This document shows positions 1 to 7,503 of a stretch of 64,000 nt of DNA, in pieces. Within the stretch, counting starts at the first letter, position 1. Each line of letters begins with the position of its first letter. This DNA is from Glacieibacterium sp038210595 (GTDB lineage Bacteria > Pseudomonadota > Alphaproteobacteria > Sphingomonadales > Sphingomonadaceae). The notes under the pieces are model-generated. The model had not been told where the DNA came from, ran no database searches, and was given only the letters and a program-made list of their open reading frames with translations. A program made the position numbers and the translations under genes. The stretch lies in contig JBBQWN010000009.1 in NCBI GenBank assembly GCA_038210595.1, positions 1 to 64,000 on the forward strand, given 5' to 3'.

Positions 1-4
1 GTAG

Positions 5-94
5 CGCCACGACCCAACTCTGATCTAAGGCATGTCCGATAGGGCTGCCGGCCCTGAATGAATATGAAGGGTAGATTAGAGTTGGGTCGTGGCG
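5..94. repeat. 23-bp inverted repeat
   Basis: Arms 5-27 and 72-94 are reverse complements over 23 bp with one mismatch and enclose 44 bp. The core GCCACGACCCAACTCT reads on the left and its complement on the right. It lies just upstream of the small basic ORF in the mobile element. It could be a strong RNA hairpin, a recombinase or regulator site, or an origin-like structure; the sequence alone does not decide. Confidence 0.7.
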
Positions 95-205
95 GTAGCC
101 AGGCGAACAGTGGTGCGGAATCAGCATATTACGGTCGATAGTACCGGCATACAGGATATGTGGGCGTATGCCCCTGACGTACGGTGGCAGATGAGGAGGC
201 GAGCA

Positions 206-364
206 GTGGGGTTTTTCAGCGCATTATTTGGAGGCACCGGGAAAAAATACGGTAAGCCGAAGACGTCAGGTAAGCGGAAGCCCAGCAAGGCCGAGGCCAT
301 GAAGGCATGGGGAGCGAAGGCACAGCCGGGCAAAGGCGGGTATGTACCGAAAGGAAAGCGCTGA
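206..364 (+). CDS. Small basic protein of the mobile element
   Basis: A 52-residue, strongly basic protein (about one quarter Lys plus Arg) with a GKKYGKPK-type segment and a Lys/Gly-rich tail; I do not recognise the family. A longer in-frame ATG exists at 89, but GTG at 206 is preceded by a near-perfect Shine-Dalgarno GAGGAGG at 193-199 with 6-nt spacing, so I place the start there. The first residues are hydrophobic and the rest looks disordered and nucleic-acid binding. It is convergent with the alpA-like gene, and a hairpin lies between them. A structural or DNA-coating role is possible but unproven. Confidence 0.55.
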   Translation: MGFFSALFGGTGKKYGKPKTSGKRKPSKAEAMKAWGAKAQPGKGGYVPKGKR

Positions 365-372
365 GTAGGAAA

Positions 373-402
373 AAGGGCCGATGGATTTCTCCACCGGCCC
401 TT
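373..402 (-). terminator. Terminator between convergent genes
   Basis: Arms 373-385 and 390-402 form a 13-bp stem with one mismatch and a 4-nt loop. On the minus strand the stem runs into a U-run (complement of the A-run at 370-374), so it should terminate the alpA-integrase transcript. On the plus strand no U-run follows, so termination of the small basic gene would be weaker. Confidence 0.6.
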
Positions 403-413
403 AGTCGGCTCTG

Positions 414-608
414 TTAGGAACCGGTGTGTGCATCGCGTTCCGCAATGCGCGCGTTGACCCAGTCGTCGATCTCCCGGTCCACCCAGCCAACCCTGCCGGC
501 ACCAAGACGTACCCGCTTGGGGAAGCGTCCATCTGCCTCAAGCCTGGCTATGTGTGCCGGGCTATAGAGAACCTTTTCACGCACCTGCTTCTTCGATAAC
601 AACCTCAT
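414..608 (-). CDS. AlpA-family excisionase/regulator
   Basis: A 64-residue winged-helix DNA-binding protein of the AlpA/MerR-like excisionase class. It opens with MRLLSKKQV and continues with a YSPAHIARLE helix and the family hallmark FPKRVRLGAGRVGWV, followed by E-I-DDW. Such proteins activate integrase transcription or act as the directionality factor for excision. The start at 608 is set by AAGGAG just upstream; a longer reading frame to 848 overlaps the integrase and is not needed. It lies 38 nt downstream of the integrase stop on the same strand, so the two are probably cotranscribed. Confidence 0.85.
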   Translation of the reverse strand: MRLLSKKQVREKVLYSPAHIARLEADGRFPKRVRLGAGRVGWVDREIDDWVNARIAERDAHTGS

Positions 609-646
609 CGCAAGCTCCTTTACGGAGCGTTGCAACGCCCTTGGGG

Positions 647-1756
647 TTAACCGCGGGACAGTAGCTGTAACACGAACGCCTCGTGCTTCGCGAGAGCTTC
701 TCGCTTCTCCTCGAGACGATCGTACCGGTCGTAGATTTCGTCGAGTACCGGTGGCGCATGGTTGATTAGGACCTCGCAGACTTCGCGCGGCACCTTGAGC
801 CGGGCCATATTGGACCGGAACGTCCGGCGAATGTCTCGAAGCGTCCAATCCTTCGTACCGGTCTCTTCCTGAACCTCGCGGAGCATGCGGTTCAGCGATC
901 CCGGCGTCAGGTGGGTCTCGTTGCTGTATCGGCCGCGGAAGTAATATTCGCTGATCTCTAGGCGATCATCGAGGATGGACTGCGCGAGCGGCAGGATAGG
1001 AATGCCGTGGTCCCTGCCGTTTTTGGTGTTGCCACCGGGTATGGTGAGAACGCCATCCTTCACCCAATTTCGGCTCAAGGCGCACGCTTCCCCGTTCCGA
1101 AGGCCCCAAAGTACCAGTAGGCGTAGGACGGGGCGTGAGAGGCTTCCTGCTGCCTTCCAGACGGCAATAAGCTCGTCGTCTGTAAGGGTTCGGGTGCCCT
1201 TTCGATCCTTGCCGGGCGGCTCGTACCCTTCCATCGGCGACCGGAGAAGATAGCGACGCGGCGGCCGGGTGCACCATTTGAGAAACGTGCGCGACACCCG
1301 GTAGGTGTGAAGCTGGGTCGAAGGCGTAGCTGCTAGCTTATCCAACACTCTTTTGATGTCGCTGTCGGTGATGTCTGCCAGTTGCCGGTGATCGAGCTCC
1401 TTGAGGTGCTTGGCGAAAAACAGCTTCACGATGCCCGGCCAGCTGGAGCGCGAGTCCTTATAGTTTTCGATCTGGAACTCGTCGCGTGCCTGCGCCCACG
1501 TTTTGGACGTGTGCTTGGCTGCCGGCGCTGTCGATAGCAGACGCTTCGCCTCGGTACGAGCCTCCGAAAGCGAGACGTCAGGATACCTTCCGATAGTCAC
1601 GCGCTCGCGTGCCCTGCCCCGCATGACGGTCCAGGTCTTCGAGCGTTTGCCGACCCTGATGCCAAAGCCGGGAGTAGCATCATCCCAGTAGGTGACGTAT
1701 TTATCCGAGCCTTTGATGGCCCGCACGGAAAGATCAGTGAGGTGGACGTTCGGCAT
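647..1756 (-). CDS. int: Tyrosine integrase
   Basis: A 369-residue phage/island integrase. The N-terminal domain is DUF4102-like (LTDLSVRAIK, then DATPGFGIRV and the IGRYPDVSLSEAR segment). The C-terminal catalytic domain shows the first Arg in LLVLWGLRNGEACAL, the second box RDIRRTF (Arg at the position where many relatives have His), a LINH His and the nucleophile Tyr in EIYDRYD. It should recombine the element with the host tRNA gene. The start is ATG at 1756, preceded by AAGGAG; the 60 extra codons upstream are unlikely. Its 5' end faces the tRNA fragment, as expected for a tRNA-targeting element. Confidence 0.93.
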   Translation of the reverse strand: MPNVHLTDLSVRAIKGSDKYVTYWDDATPGFGIRVGKRSKTWTVMRGRARERVTIGRYPDVSLSEARTEAKRLLSTAPAAKHTSKTWAQARDEFQIENYKDSRSSWPGIVKLFFAKHLKELDHRQLADITDSDIKRVLDKLAATPSTQLHTYRVSRTFLKWCTRPPRRYLLRSPMEGYEPPGKDRKGTRTLTDDELIAVWKAAGSLSRPVLRLLVLWGLRNGEACALSRNWVKDGVLTIPGGNTKNGRDHGIPILPLAQSILDDRLEISEYYFRGRYSNETHLTPGSLNRMLREVQEETGTKDWTLRDIRRTFRSNMARLKVPREVCEVLINHAPPVLDEIYDRYDRLEEKREALAKHEAFVLQLLSRG

Positions 1757-1899
1757 GAGCCTGTCTCCTTTCTGTCTCCAGTATAAGCCGGGCAAGGAAG
1801 CGCAAGCACGGTTAGCATGAGAAGCTCGAATGGCGTTTGACCGAGGAAAACCCCGTGATGACGGTCTGCATGAAGCGCTATGCGTCGCCGGAAAATTAT

Positions 1900-1943
1900 C
1901 TTCCCAAGCAAGTGACGAGGGTTCGATTCCCTTCACCCGCTCC
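1900..1943 (+). other. tRNA-Gly(CCC) 3' fragment, putative att site
   Basis: The sequence runs from an anticodon loop TTCCCAA through a variable region, a T arm with GGTTCGATTCC, and the acceptor strand CACCCGC plus discriminator T. No matching D arm or 5' acceptor GCGGGTG is found upstream, and the anticodon stem does not pair properly, so this is not a functional tRNA. It is what remains on the distal side when an element integrates into the 3' half of a tRNA gene. The encoded 3' end reads CCG rather than CCA. Confidence 0.75.
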
Positions 1944-2474
1944 GCTGGTCCACTGCTCAGAGCGTCCTGGCGCTACGCAAAACCCATCGCAACCGCAGCG
2001 CCAGCATTTGCTCCTTTGCGAACTGTCGCGGCGCTGACACTGCGCTCTCTTGTCGCCATATCGTTTGGCAGTGACCACGCGGTGGCGGGTTTTCGATATC
2101 ACTGCGATATTTCCGCCACAGCAATGTTTCGGGCTGGTTGTGACAGGCAGGTCAAAGCATGTTGGCTGCACCTCGCTTTCAACTCCAGTAATAGTGGCGC
2201 AACGAGTCCCTGCGAATCTTGAATCGCAACATATGGCGATGTGGAATCCATCGCCGGGTGGGCTTCCGGTGGCGTTATACCTACCCTCGCAGCGTTAATC
2301 TTTGCTTCGACGCGAGTTTCGTCGGGCAGCTCTCGACCGCGCCGGGACGAATAAACGGATTTAAGTATCGAGAAACTGGTTTGACAGATTCTGCGTTTAT
2401 GCCTAGCGGACCGGTACGGGTCCGTATCGGCAACGATGTTGGCCCGCTTGTCGAACTAACATAGGGGCCAAAAC
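1944..2474. other. Intergenic region upstream of the pilus locus
   Basis: About 530 bp between the element boundary and the first pilin gene. Several short ORFs occur in different frames but none has a good ribosome site, conserved motif or convincing composition. The base composition is lower in GC than the pilus genes. The last 95 bp hold a TTGACA hexamer and a 20-bp dyad, listed separately. No RNA gene was recognised. Confidence 0.6.
2381..2430 (+). promoter_or_regulatory. Candidate promoter and dyad upstream of flp
   Basis: TTGACA at 2381-2386 is a perfect -35 hexamer, but the element 17 nt downstream (TAGCGG) is a poor -10, so the promoter call is weak. At 2411-2430 CCGGTACGG and CCGTATCGG form a 9-bp dyad with one G-T wobble and a 2-bp centre, 44 bp before the first pilin start. 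It could be an operator or a leader hairpin. Confidence 0.35.
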
Positions 2475-2675
2475 ATGATCGATTTCGTCCGTACCATGAC
2501 CTCGCGCAAGTCGCGCCGCGGTGCCATCGCGCTCGAGTACGCGCTGGTTCTCGCTTTCGTCGCCGTCGCCGTTCTGGCTGCGCTGATCGGCCTCGGCACC
2601 AAGCTGACCGCCACGATCGACACCGTCGGCAACCAGACGAACTCGGCTGCTAACAGCACGTTCGTCGCGCCGTAA
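2475..2675 (+). CDS. flp: Flp/Fap-type pilin 1
   Basis: A 66-residue type IVb prepilin, the structural subunit of the Tad pilus. A basic leader ends in RRG, and prepilin peptidase should cut there to expose AIALEY with the conserved Glu5-Tyr6 pair. The following stretch of about 20 hydrophobic residues is the polymerising helix and inner-membrane anchor. The mature protein is only about 50 residues, normal for Flp. A near copy follows 61 bp downstream. It heads the pilus locus and probably gives the most abundant transcript, because a hairpin sits right after it. Confidence 0.95.
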   Translation: MIDFVRTMTSRKSRRGAIALEYALVLAFVAVAVLAALIGLGTKLTATIDTVGNQTNSAANSTFVAP

Positions 2676-2682
2676 GCAACGA

Positions 2683-2710
2683 TGGAGCGGCGGCCTTGGT
2701 CGCCGCTCCA
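2683..2710 (+). terminator. Hairpin between the two pilin genes
   Basis: TGGAGCGGCG (2683-2692) and CGCCGCTCCA (2701-2710) form a perfect 10-bp stem with an 8-nt loop, 8 nt after the first pilin stop. No U-run follows, so this is more likely an attenuator or mRNA-stabilising hairpin that favours the first pilin than a full terminator. Confidence 0.6.
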
Positions 2711-2736
2711 ACTTCGGTCTATTCAGGGGAAATTCG

Positions 2737-2937
2737 ATGATCACTTCGCTTCGCAAGATTTCGGGCAACAAGAGCCGCCGCGGTGCCATCGCGCTCGAGT
2801 ACGCGCTGGTTCTCGCCTTCGTCGCCGTCGCCGTTCTTGCCGCGCTGATCGGGCTCGGCGGCAAGCTGACGAACACGATCGACGCCGTCGGCAACAAGAC
2901 GAACGACGCCGCCAACAGCACGTTCGTCGCGCCTTAA
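2737..2937 (+). CDS. flp: Flp/Fap-type pilin 2
   Basis: A second 66-residue Flp prepilin, almost identical to the first through the cleavage site and helix (RRG before AIALEY) and differing mainly in the leader and tail (GKLTN, GNKTND). At the DNA level the stretch from CGCCGCGGTGCC onward differs from copy 1 at only a few third-codon positions, so the pair arose by recent tandem duplication or is kept alike by gene conversion. The ribosome site AGGGGA lies 6 nt before ATG. Both pilins probably enter the same fibre, but one could be a minor or conditional form. Confidence 0.94.
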   Translation: MITSLRKISGNKSRRGAIALEYALVLAFVAVAVLAALIGLGGKLTNTIDAVGNKTNDAANSTFVAP

Positions 2938-2959
2938 GCAACGCGACAGGGCGGGCAGC

Positions 2960-3448
2960 ATGAGCTGGATCTTCTGGCTCGCGCTGCCGCCTCTGGCGAT
3001 GGCTTGCCTTGCCGATCTGCGCTGGCGACTGGTCCCTGACTGGACCTCGCTCGCGCTGTTCGTCCTCGGATTGGTGGCGGTCGCAACCGCCTCCAATCCC
3101 GGGATGGCGCTGATCGGCGGCGGCATCGGTGCGGTGGCCGGAATAGCGGCGGCGTGGTTCGGCCTGTGGGGCTGGGGCGACGCCAAGCTGTTCGCCGGCG
3201 CGGCCTTGATCGCAGGGCCAGCGGCGACGTTGCCGCTGGTCTTCGGAATGGCCGTGACGGGCGCTGTTCTCGCGCTAGTCAGCCTGTCGCTCCGTCCGCT
3301 GGCCCGGCGCCAGGCACGGGTCTCTGGGTCGACCCTGCCGCGTTGGGTCCGAAATGAATTGAGGCGTTGCCGGCTTGCGCCGTCAATACCTTACGCGATC
3401 GCGATTACGGGTGGCGTATTGAGCAGTACGTTGATCTACATCAACTGA
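2960..3448 (+). CDS. cpaA: Tad prepilin peptidase TadV/CpaA
   Basis: A 162-residue A24-family aspartic prepilin peptidase of the inner membrane. It removes the leader from Flp pilins and the TadE-like pseudopilins. The first catalytic Asp lies in LADLRWRLVPD (about residue 19) and the second in the GWGD motif (about residue 74); hydrophobic segments fill most of the chain. The length fits the short CpaA/TadV type, which lacks the N-methyltransferase domain of PilD. It follows the second pilin by 22 bp, with an AGGGCGGG ribosome site. Confidence 0.92.
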   Translation: MSWIFWLALPPLAMACLADLRWRLVPDWTSLALFVLGLVAVATASNPGMALIGGGIGAVAGIAAAWFGLWGWGDAKLFAGAALIAGPAATLPLVFGMAVTGAVLALVSLSLRPLARRQARVSGSTLPRWVRNELRRCRLAPSIPYAIAITGGVLSSTLIYIN

Positions 3449-3498
3449 ACGTGCGTGGGCCGGGGTATTGGGGTCCATAGTGCTGGAGAGGGGCTGGA

Positions 3499-4377
3499 GT
3501 GCGTATTCTTCTGGCGGTCGTCATCGCTGGAGTCCTCGGGCTTGCTGCGTACCTGTTATATGGGCGCGGCGAGACGCCGAGGCCTGTGGTTACCGCCGAA
3601 GCGCCGCGCCGCCTGGCCGTCATGACCGTTGTCGCGGCGCTGCCCCCCGGCCACCTGATACGTCCCGAAGATCTTGCGCGCCTGGAATGGCCCGCCGGCC
3701 AGCCGCCAGCATCCGCGATCATCGAAGGCACGCCGGCAGCGCAGACGCTGCCCGGTTCGGTGACCCGCCGCGCCTTTGGAGCGGGCGAGATTCTCGCCAG
3801 TAATTCCGTCATCGCCGCCGGTGAGCGCGGCTTCCTCGCCGCCATCGTCTCGCCCGGCATGCGCGCCGTCGCCGTCTCGGTCGACGCCGCCACTGCCGCC
3901 GGCGGGCTAATCTGGCCGGGCGACCATGTCGATCTCATCCTCACCCAGGAAATCAACCTCGAGGGCACCCAGCCGTCGCGCAAGGCGGTCAGCGAGACCG
4001 TGCTGTTCAACACGCGCGTGCTGTCGACCGATCAGCGGCTGGGCGTCGCTGCGAAGAGCGATGCGCCCGCCTCCGCCGTGCCGGGTGCCGCCGCCCCGCC
4101 CGAGGTTCGGGTCCCGACGACGGTGACACTGGAGGCGACACAGCCCGAAGCCGAGCGCATCGCCGTCGCCGCCTCGCTCGGCAAGCTCAGCCTGGCACTG
4201 CGCGCGACCGAGGCCGACCCCGACCAGCAGGTCTCCGAAGGGCCGACCTGGGCCGGTGCCGTATCGCCGGCGCTGCAGAGCGTGCGGCTGAAGGTCAACG
4301 CCCCGACGGCCGCGACCCCGCCCAAGCCGCCGCAGGGCGTTCGCATATTCCGCGGCTCGGCAACGGCGGGGACTTGA
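3499..4377 (+). CDS. cpaB: Pilus assembly protein CpaB (RcpC)
   Basis: A 292-residue protein with one N-terminal membrane anchor (LLAVVIAGVLGLAAYLLYG) and a periplasmic SAF domain starting near VVAALPPGHLIRPEDL. The later segment IWPGDHVDLILT is typical of RcpC/CpaB. The family is associated with the outer-membrane secretin of the Tad system and is thought to bind peptidoglycan. It starts at GTG 3499 after GAGAGGGG and ends 2 nt before the cpaC ATG. The tail is Pro/Ala-rich and low in complexity. Confidence 0.92.
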   Translation: MRILLAVVIAGVLGLAAYLLYGRGETPRPVVTAEAPRRLAVMTVVAALPPGHLIRPEDLARLEWPAGQPPASAIIEGTPAAQTLPGSVTRRAFGAGEILASNSVIAAGERGFLAAIVSPGMRAVAVSVDAATAAGGLIWPGDHVDLILTQEINLEGTQPSRKAVSETVLFNTRVLSTDQRLGVAAKSDAPASAVPGAAAPPEVRVPTTVTLEATQPEAERIAVAASLGKLSLALRATEADPDQQVSEGPTWAGAVSPALQSVRLKVNAPTAATPPKPPQGVRIFRGSATAGT

Positions 4378-4379
4378 CC

Positions 4380-5987
4380 ATGTCACGCTTCCTGCCCACC
4401 CTCGTGCTCGGCTTGGCGACGACGACAATCGCGACCGCGGCCGGCCCGGTATCGTACCAGATGATCGAGCTCAGCGTCGGTCAGGGCAAGGCCGTGCGTC
4501 TGCCCGGTGCCGCCGACACGGTCGCCGTCGCCAGGCCTGACGTCGCCGACGTGCAGGTACCGGCCCCGACCACGATGTTCGTGTTCGGCAAGGCGCCCGG
4601 CCGGTCGACGGTCTCGGCGTTCGCAAAGGACGGCCATGTGCTCGCCAGCGTCGACGTCAAAGTCAACGCCGACGCGCGGACGGTGAAGGACCGGCTGCCG
4701 CAGCTTCCCGGTGCCAACGCCGACGCCGAAGGAGTCGGCAATGTCATCCACCTGAGCGGCGACGTCGCGACGCCGATTCAGGCCGTCGAAGCAATTGCGC
4801 TGGCGCAGGCGGCGGCGACCAGGCCCGAACTGGTCAGCGGCGACCTGCGCGTCACCCAGCCGACGCAGGTCAATTTGCGCGTCCGTGTCGCCGAGGTGTC
4901 GCGGACGGTTTCGAAGGAACTCGGCTTCAACTGGGAATCGCTGGTCGGCATTGGCGGCTCGCAATTCCTCGTCGGGATCGGCCGCGACCTGGTCAGCGGC
5001 GGTGTCGACGGGCTGATCCAGCGTTCGCCGACCGGGGCTGACAGCTTCGGCATCCGCCGCGTTGGCACCAATACCGACTTCAACGCCGTCGTCGACGCGC
5101 TCGCCCAGGACGGGCTGATCACGGTGCTGGCCGAGCCCAACCTGACCGCGCGTTCGGGCGAAACCGCCAGCTTCCTGTCGGGCGGTGAGTTTCCGATCCC
5201 AGTCAACAATGGCGGCACCAGCACCGGCAGCGGCACCGCGATCACTGTACAGTTCAAGCAGTTCGGTATCGCGCTCGATTTCACACCGACGGTGCTCGAC
5301 GACGGTCGCATCAGCCTGCACGTCCGGCCAGAAGTCAGCGAGCTCGACCGGGACGCCGGCATCGACATTAACGGTCTGCGCATTCCGGGCCTGCGCGTCC
5401 GGCGCGCGGACACCACTGTCGAGCTGGGCAGCGGCCAGAGCTTTGCGATCGCGGGCCTCGTCCAGTCGAATAGCACCAACAACATCCAGAAGGTGCCGGG
5501 CCTCGGCAACTTGCCCATCCTCGGCGCGCTGTTCCGTTCGACGCGGTTCCAGCGTAACGAGTCTGAACTGGTGATCATGGTGACGCCGTATCTGGTGCGT
5601 CCGGTCGCGTCGCCGACGCTCGTTGCGGTGCCGACCGATACGGTCACGCCGGCGGTCGATTTCAAGAGCCTGCTGCTCGGTCGTATCGCCACGGCAACCG
5701 ATAACCGGCCGCTCCGTGCACCGGTCCAGCTGCCGTCCACGCCTTACGTGCCGGCGACGCCGGTGTCGCCGGGCGGCCCGGGTGCGCCTGTGTCACCCCC
5801 GACGCCCGCCGCCGCCGCCGGCGCGCCGCCGTCGAACGCCAACGACGCGGCGCGGATCGCCCTTGACGGCCGCGCGGCCCCCCTCAGCGCCGGACCGCCG
5901 CCCGGCAAACCCGGGCTCGCGAAGGCACCAATCGATCCCGCCCGCGCGCCGATCGCGATCCAGGATATCGGCTTTTTGTTGGAGTGA
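4380..5987 (+). CDS. cpaC: Tad secretin CpaC (RcpA)
   Basis: A 535-residue outer-membrane secretin with a signal peptide (about residues 1-21). An N-terminal pilus/BON-like region (KAVRLPGAADTVAVARPDVADV) is followed by the secretin domain with VRVAEVSRTVSKELGFNW, LAEPNLTARSGETASFLSGGE and VPGLGNLPILGALFRS. Multimers form the channel through which the Flp fibre leaves the cell. The C-terminal 120 residues are a Pro/Ala-rich extension of low complexity, longer than usual. ATG 4380 is preferred over the in-frame TTG at 4374, which would overlap the cpaB stop. Confidence 0.95.
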   Translation: MSRFLPTLVLGLATTTIATAAGPVSYQMIELSVGQGKAVRLPGAADTVAVARPDVADVQVPAPTTMFVFGKAPGRSTVSAFAKDGHVLASVDVKVNADARTVKDRLPQLPGANADAEGVGNVIHLSGDVATPIQAVEAIALAQAAATRPELVSGDLRVTQPTQVNLRVRVAEVSRTVSKELGFNWESLVGIGGSQFLVGIGRDLVSGGVDGLIQRSPTGADSFGIRRVGTNTDFNAVVDALAQDGLITVLAEPNLTARSGETASFLSGGEFPIPVNNGGTSTGSGTAITVQFKQFGIALDFTPTVLDDGRISLHVRPEVSELDRDAGIDINGLRIPGLRVRRADTTVELGSGQSFAIAGLVQSNSTNNIQKVPGLGNLPILGALFRSTRFQRNESELVIMVTPYLVRPVASPTLVAVPTDTVTPAVDFKSLLLGRIATATDNRPLRAPVQLPSTPYVPATPVSPGGPGAPVSPPTPAAAAGAPPSNANDAARIALDGRAAPLSAGPPPGKPGLAKAPIDPARAPIAIQDIGFLLE

Positions 5988-5992
5988 ACCCC

Positions 5993-6313
5993 GTGCGTGC
6001 TACCCCTGTCATCGCCGCGACACTGCTGCTGCTGGCGGCACCGGCGAACGCGCGCAAGCCGAAGCCGGTAGCTTTACCCACTGTGCCGCCATGCGCTGGC
6101 ACGGTGGAAAGCTCGCCATACTTCGGCTGCGCGAATGCCGACAACCTTCGGGCGATGGTCGCTGATCCCAACGATTTGAATCAGGGCCGTGATTCCCGCG
6201 GCAGCGACGCGGCGCTGGAAGCTGCGGCGATCATCCGGCTGCGCACCGACAAGGTTAAACCGCTGCGTAGCAATGGCACGCTGGAGCGGCCCGCCAGCAG
6301 CAGCGGCCAGTGA
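5993..6313 (+). CDS. cpaD: Short CpaD-like pilus protein
   Basis: A 106-residue exported protein with a signal peptide ending near APANA. The body contains FGCANADNLRAMVADPNDL, which is the conserved Cys-containing C-terminal motif of CpaD, the putative secretin pilotin or partner. Normal CpaD proteins are about 200 residues or more and carry an N-terminal domain that is missing here. The position between cpaC and cpaE is exactly that of cpaD. GTG 5993 is preferred over GTG 5984 because GGAG at 5981-5984 gives correct spacing. Its stop overlaps the cpaE start. Confidence 0.75.
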   Translation: MRATPVIAATLLLLAAPANARKPKPVALPTVPPCAGTVESSPYFGCANADNLRAMVADPNDLNQGRDSRGSDAALEAAAIIRLRTDKVKPLRSNGTLERPASSSGQ

Positions 6314-7503
6314 ACGCCACGCTGCCCGTGACGCCGATACCGGTCGACGAATCGCGCCTGACCGGCGTGCATGCTTATGTGCTTGACACGGAAAGCGAGC
6401 AGACGCTGCGCCGGGCCGCGGCCAATCTCGGCTTGCGGAATTTCGAAGTTCGCAAGGGCGACATCCGCACCGCAGAAAAAGAACTGAAGACGAGCCGCTC
6501 GCCGGCCGTGCTGTTCGTCGACGTGACCAAGACCGAGATGATTGCCGATGCGATGCAGGAGCTGTCGCAAGTCTGCGAGCCGCAGCTGCGGGTGATCGCA
6601 ATCGGCCGTGAGAACGATGTCGGCCTGTATCGCGAACTGATCGCGATGGGGGTCACGGATTATGTCTTCAAGCCGCTGACCACCGAACTCGTCGAGAAGC
6701 TGCTGGCGCGCAACACCGCGTCCGGTGGCGTTACCGAGACCAAGCGGCAAGGCAAGCTGGTGGTTGTCAGCGGTGCGCGTGGCGGCGTCGGCACCAGCTC
6801 GATTGCCTGCAACATCGCCAGCTATCTGGCGGAAAAGGCAGCGCGCCGGGTGGTGCTCGTCGATCTGGATACCGTCAACGGCGCGCAGGCGCTGCTGCTC
6901 AACGTCAAGCCCAACGCCGGCCTGGCCGAAGCGCTCGAGAGCCCCAGCCGCATCGACGACCTGCTGCTTGAGCGCGCGACGATCAGCGCGAGCGAGCGAC
7001 TCGACCTGTTGGCCAGTGAGATGCCGCTCGACAGCGACCAGGATGCGGTCGCCGCCGCTGTTTCGACGCTGATCGAGCGCCTGCGCAAAAGCTATTACTA
7101 CGTTATCGTCGACATGCCGCGCGTCCGCGGCGAGGCCGCCCGCTGGTTGCTCGGTGCCGCTAATCTGCGGCTGCTCGTCACGGAGGCAACGCTGGTGAGC
7201 GCGCGTGACGTGGCACGGGTGCCGGTCAGTTCGGGCAACCAGCGCACCATCCTCGTCCATAACAAGGCCGGCCGGCCCGGCGACCTGAGCGACGCCGATT
7301 TCGCCACCGCGCTGCGGCGCGCGCCCGATGTCGTTGTGCCCTATAGCCCCAAGATCTTCGGCGGCGGCATCAACCTCGGCAAGCCGGCCTGGCAGGGCGG
7401 CGGCGCGATCGAAACCGCCGTCGCGCGCCTGGTCACCGAGCTGTCCGGCCAAGGCGGCGCGAAGGCCAAGGCCGGCCTCATGCAGCGGTTGCTCGGCCGA
7501 TGA
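6310..7503 (+). CDS. cpaE: CpaE/TadZ pilus localisation ATPase
   Basis: A 397-residue cytoplasmic protein. An N-terminal response-regulator-like domain without obvious phosphoacceptor motifs (to about 130) is followed by a ParA/MinD-type ATPase domain with a deviant Walker A, GARGGVGTSS, around 155-163, and DLDTVNGAQ nearby. CpaE/TadZ proteins place the Tad machinery in the cell, often at a pole. The start is GTG 6310, overlapping the cpaD stop by 4 nt, and the stop overlaps cpaF ATG, so expression is translationally coupled. Confidence 0.93.
   Translation: MNATLPVTPIPVDESRLTGVHAYVLDTESEQTLRRAAANLGLRNFEVRKGDIRTAEKELKTSRSPAVLFVDVTKTEMIADAMQELSQVCEPQLRVIAIGRENDVGLYRELIAMGVTDYVFKPLTTELVEKLLARNTASGGVTETKRQGKLVVVSGARGGVGTSSIACNIASYLAEKAARRVVLVDLDTVNGAQALLLNVKPNAGLAEALESPSRIDDLLLERATISASERLDLLASEMPLDSDQDAVAAAVSTLIERLRKSYYYVIVDMPRVRGEAARWLLGAANLRLLVTEATLVSARDVARVPVSSGNQRTILVHNKAGRPGDLSDADFATALRRAPDVVVPYSPKIFGGGINLGKPAWQGGGAIETAVARLVTELSGQGGAKAKAGLMQRLLGR

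Larger units (their letters stand above)
1..1943. mobile_element. Right end of an integrative element
   Basis: This segment carries an inverted repeat, a small basic protein gene, an AlpA-type regulator and a tyrosine integrase. It ends at a 44-nt tRNA-Gly 3' fragment, beyond which no mobile-element genes are seen. The arrangement (integrase start facing a tRNA 3' end) is the classic end of an element inserted in a tRNA gene. The intact tRNA and the rest of the element would lie to the left of the window, so size and cargo cannot be judged. The boundary at about 1943 is inferred from the tRNA fragment, not from a paired att site. Confidence 0.65.

Noticed and set aside
1861..1943. A complete tRNA-Gly gene
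   Set aside because: The T arm and 3' acceptor strand are good, but the 5' acceptor, D arm and anticodon stem are missing, so only a fragment is supported.
1945..2474. Short ORFs at 2050-2298 and 2219-2464 as genes
   Set aside because: No ribosome site, no conserved motif and atypical composition; the region more likely holds regulatory DNA and a boundary remnant.
2719..3186. Minus-strand frame across the second pilin and peptidase
   Set aside because: Antisense shadow of two well-supported genes with no features of its own.
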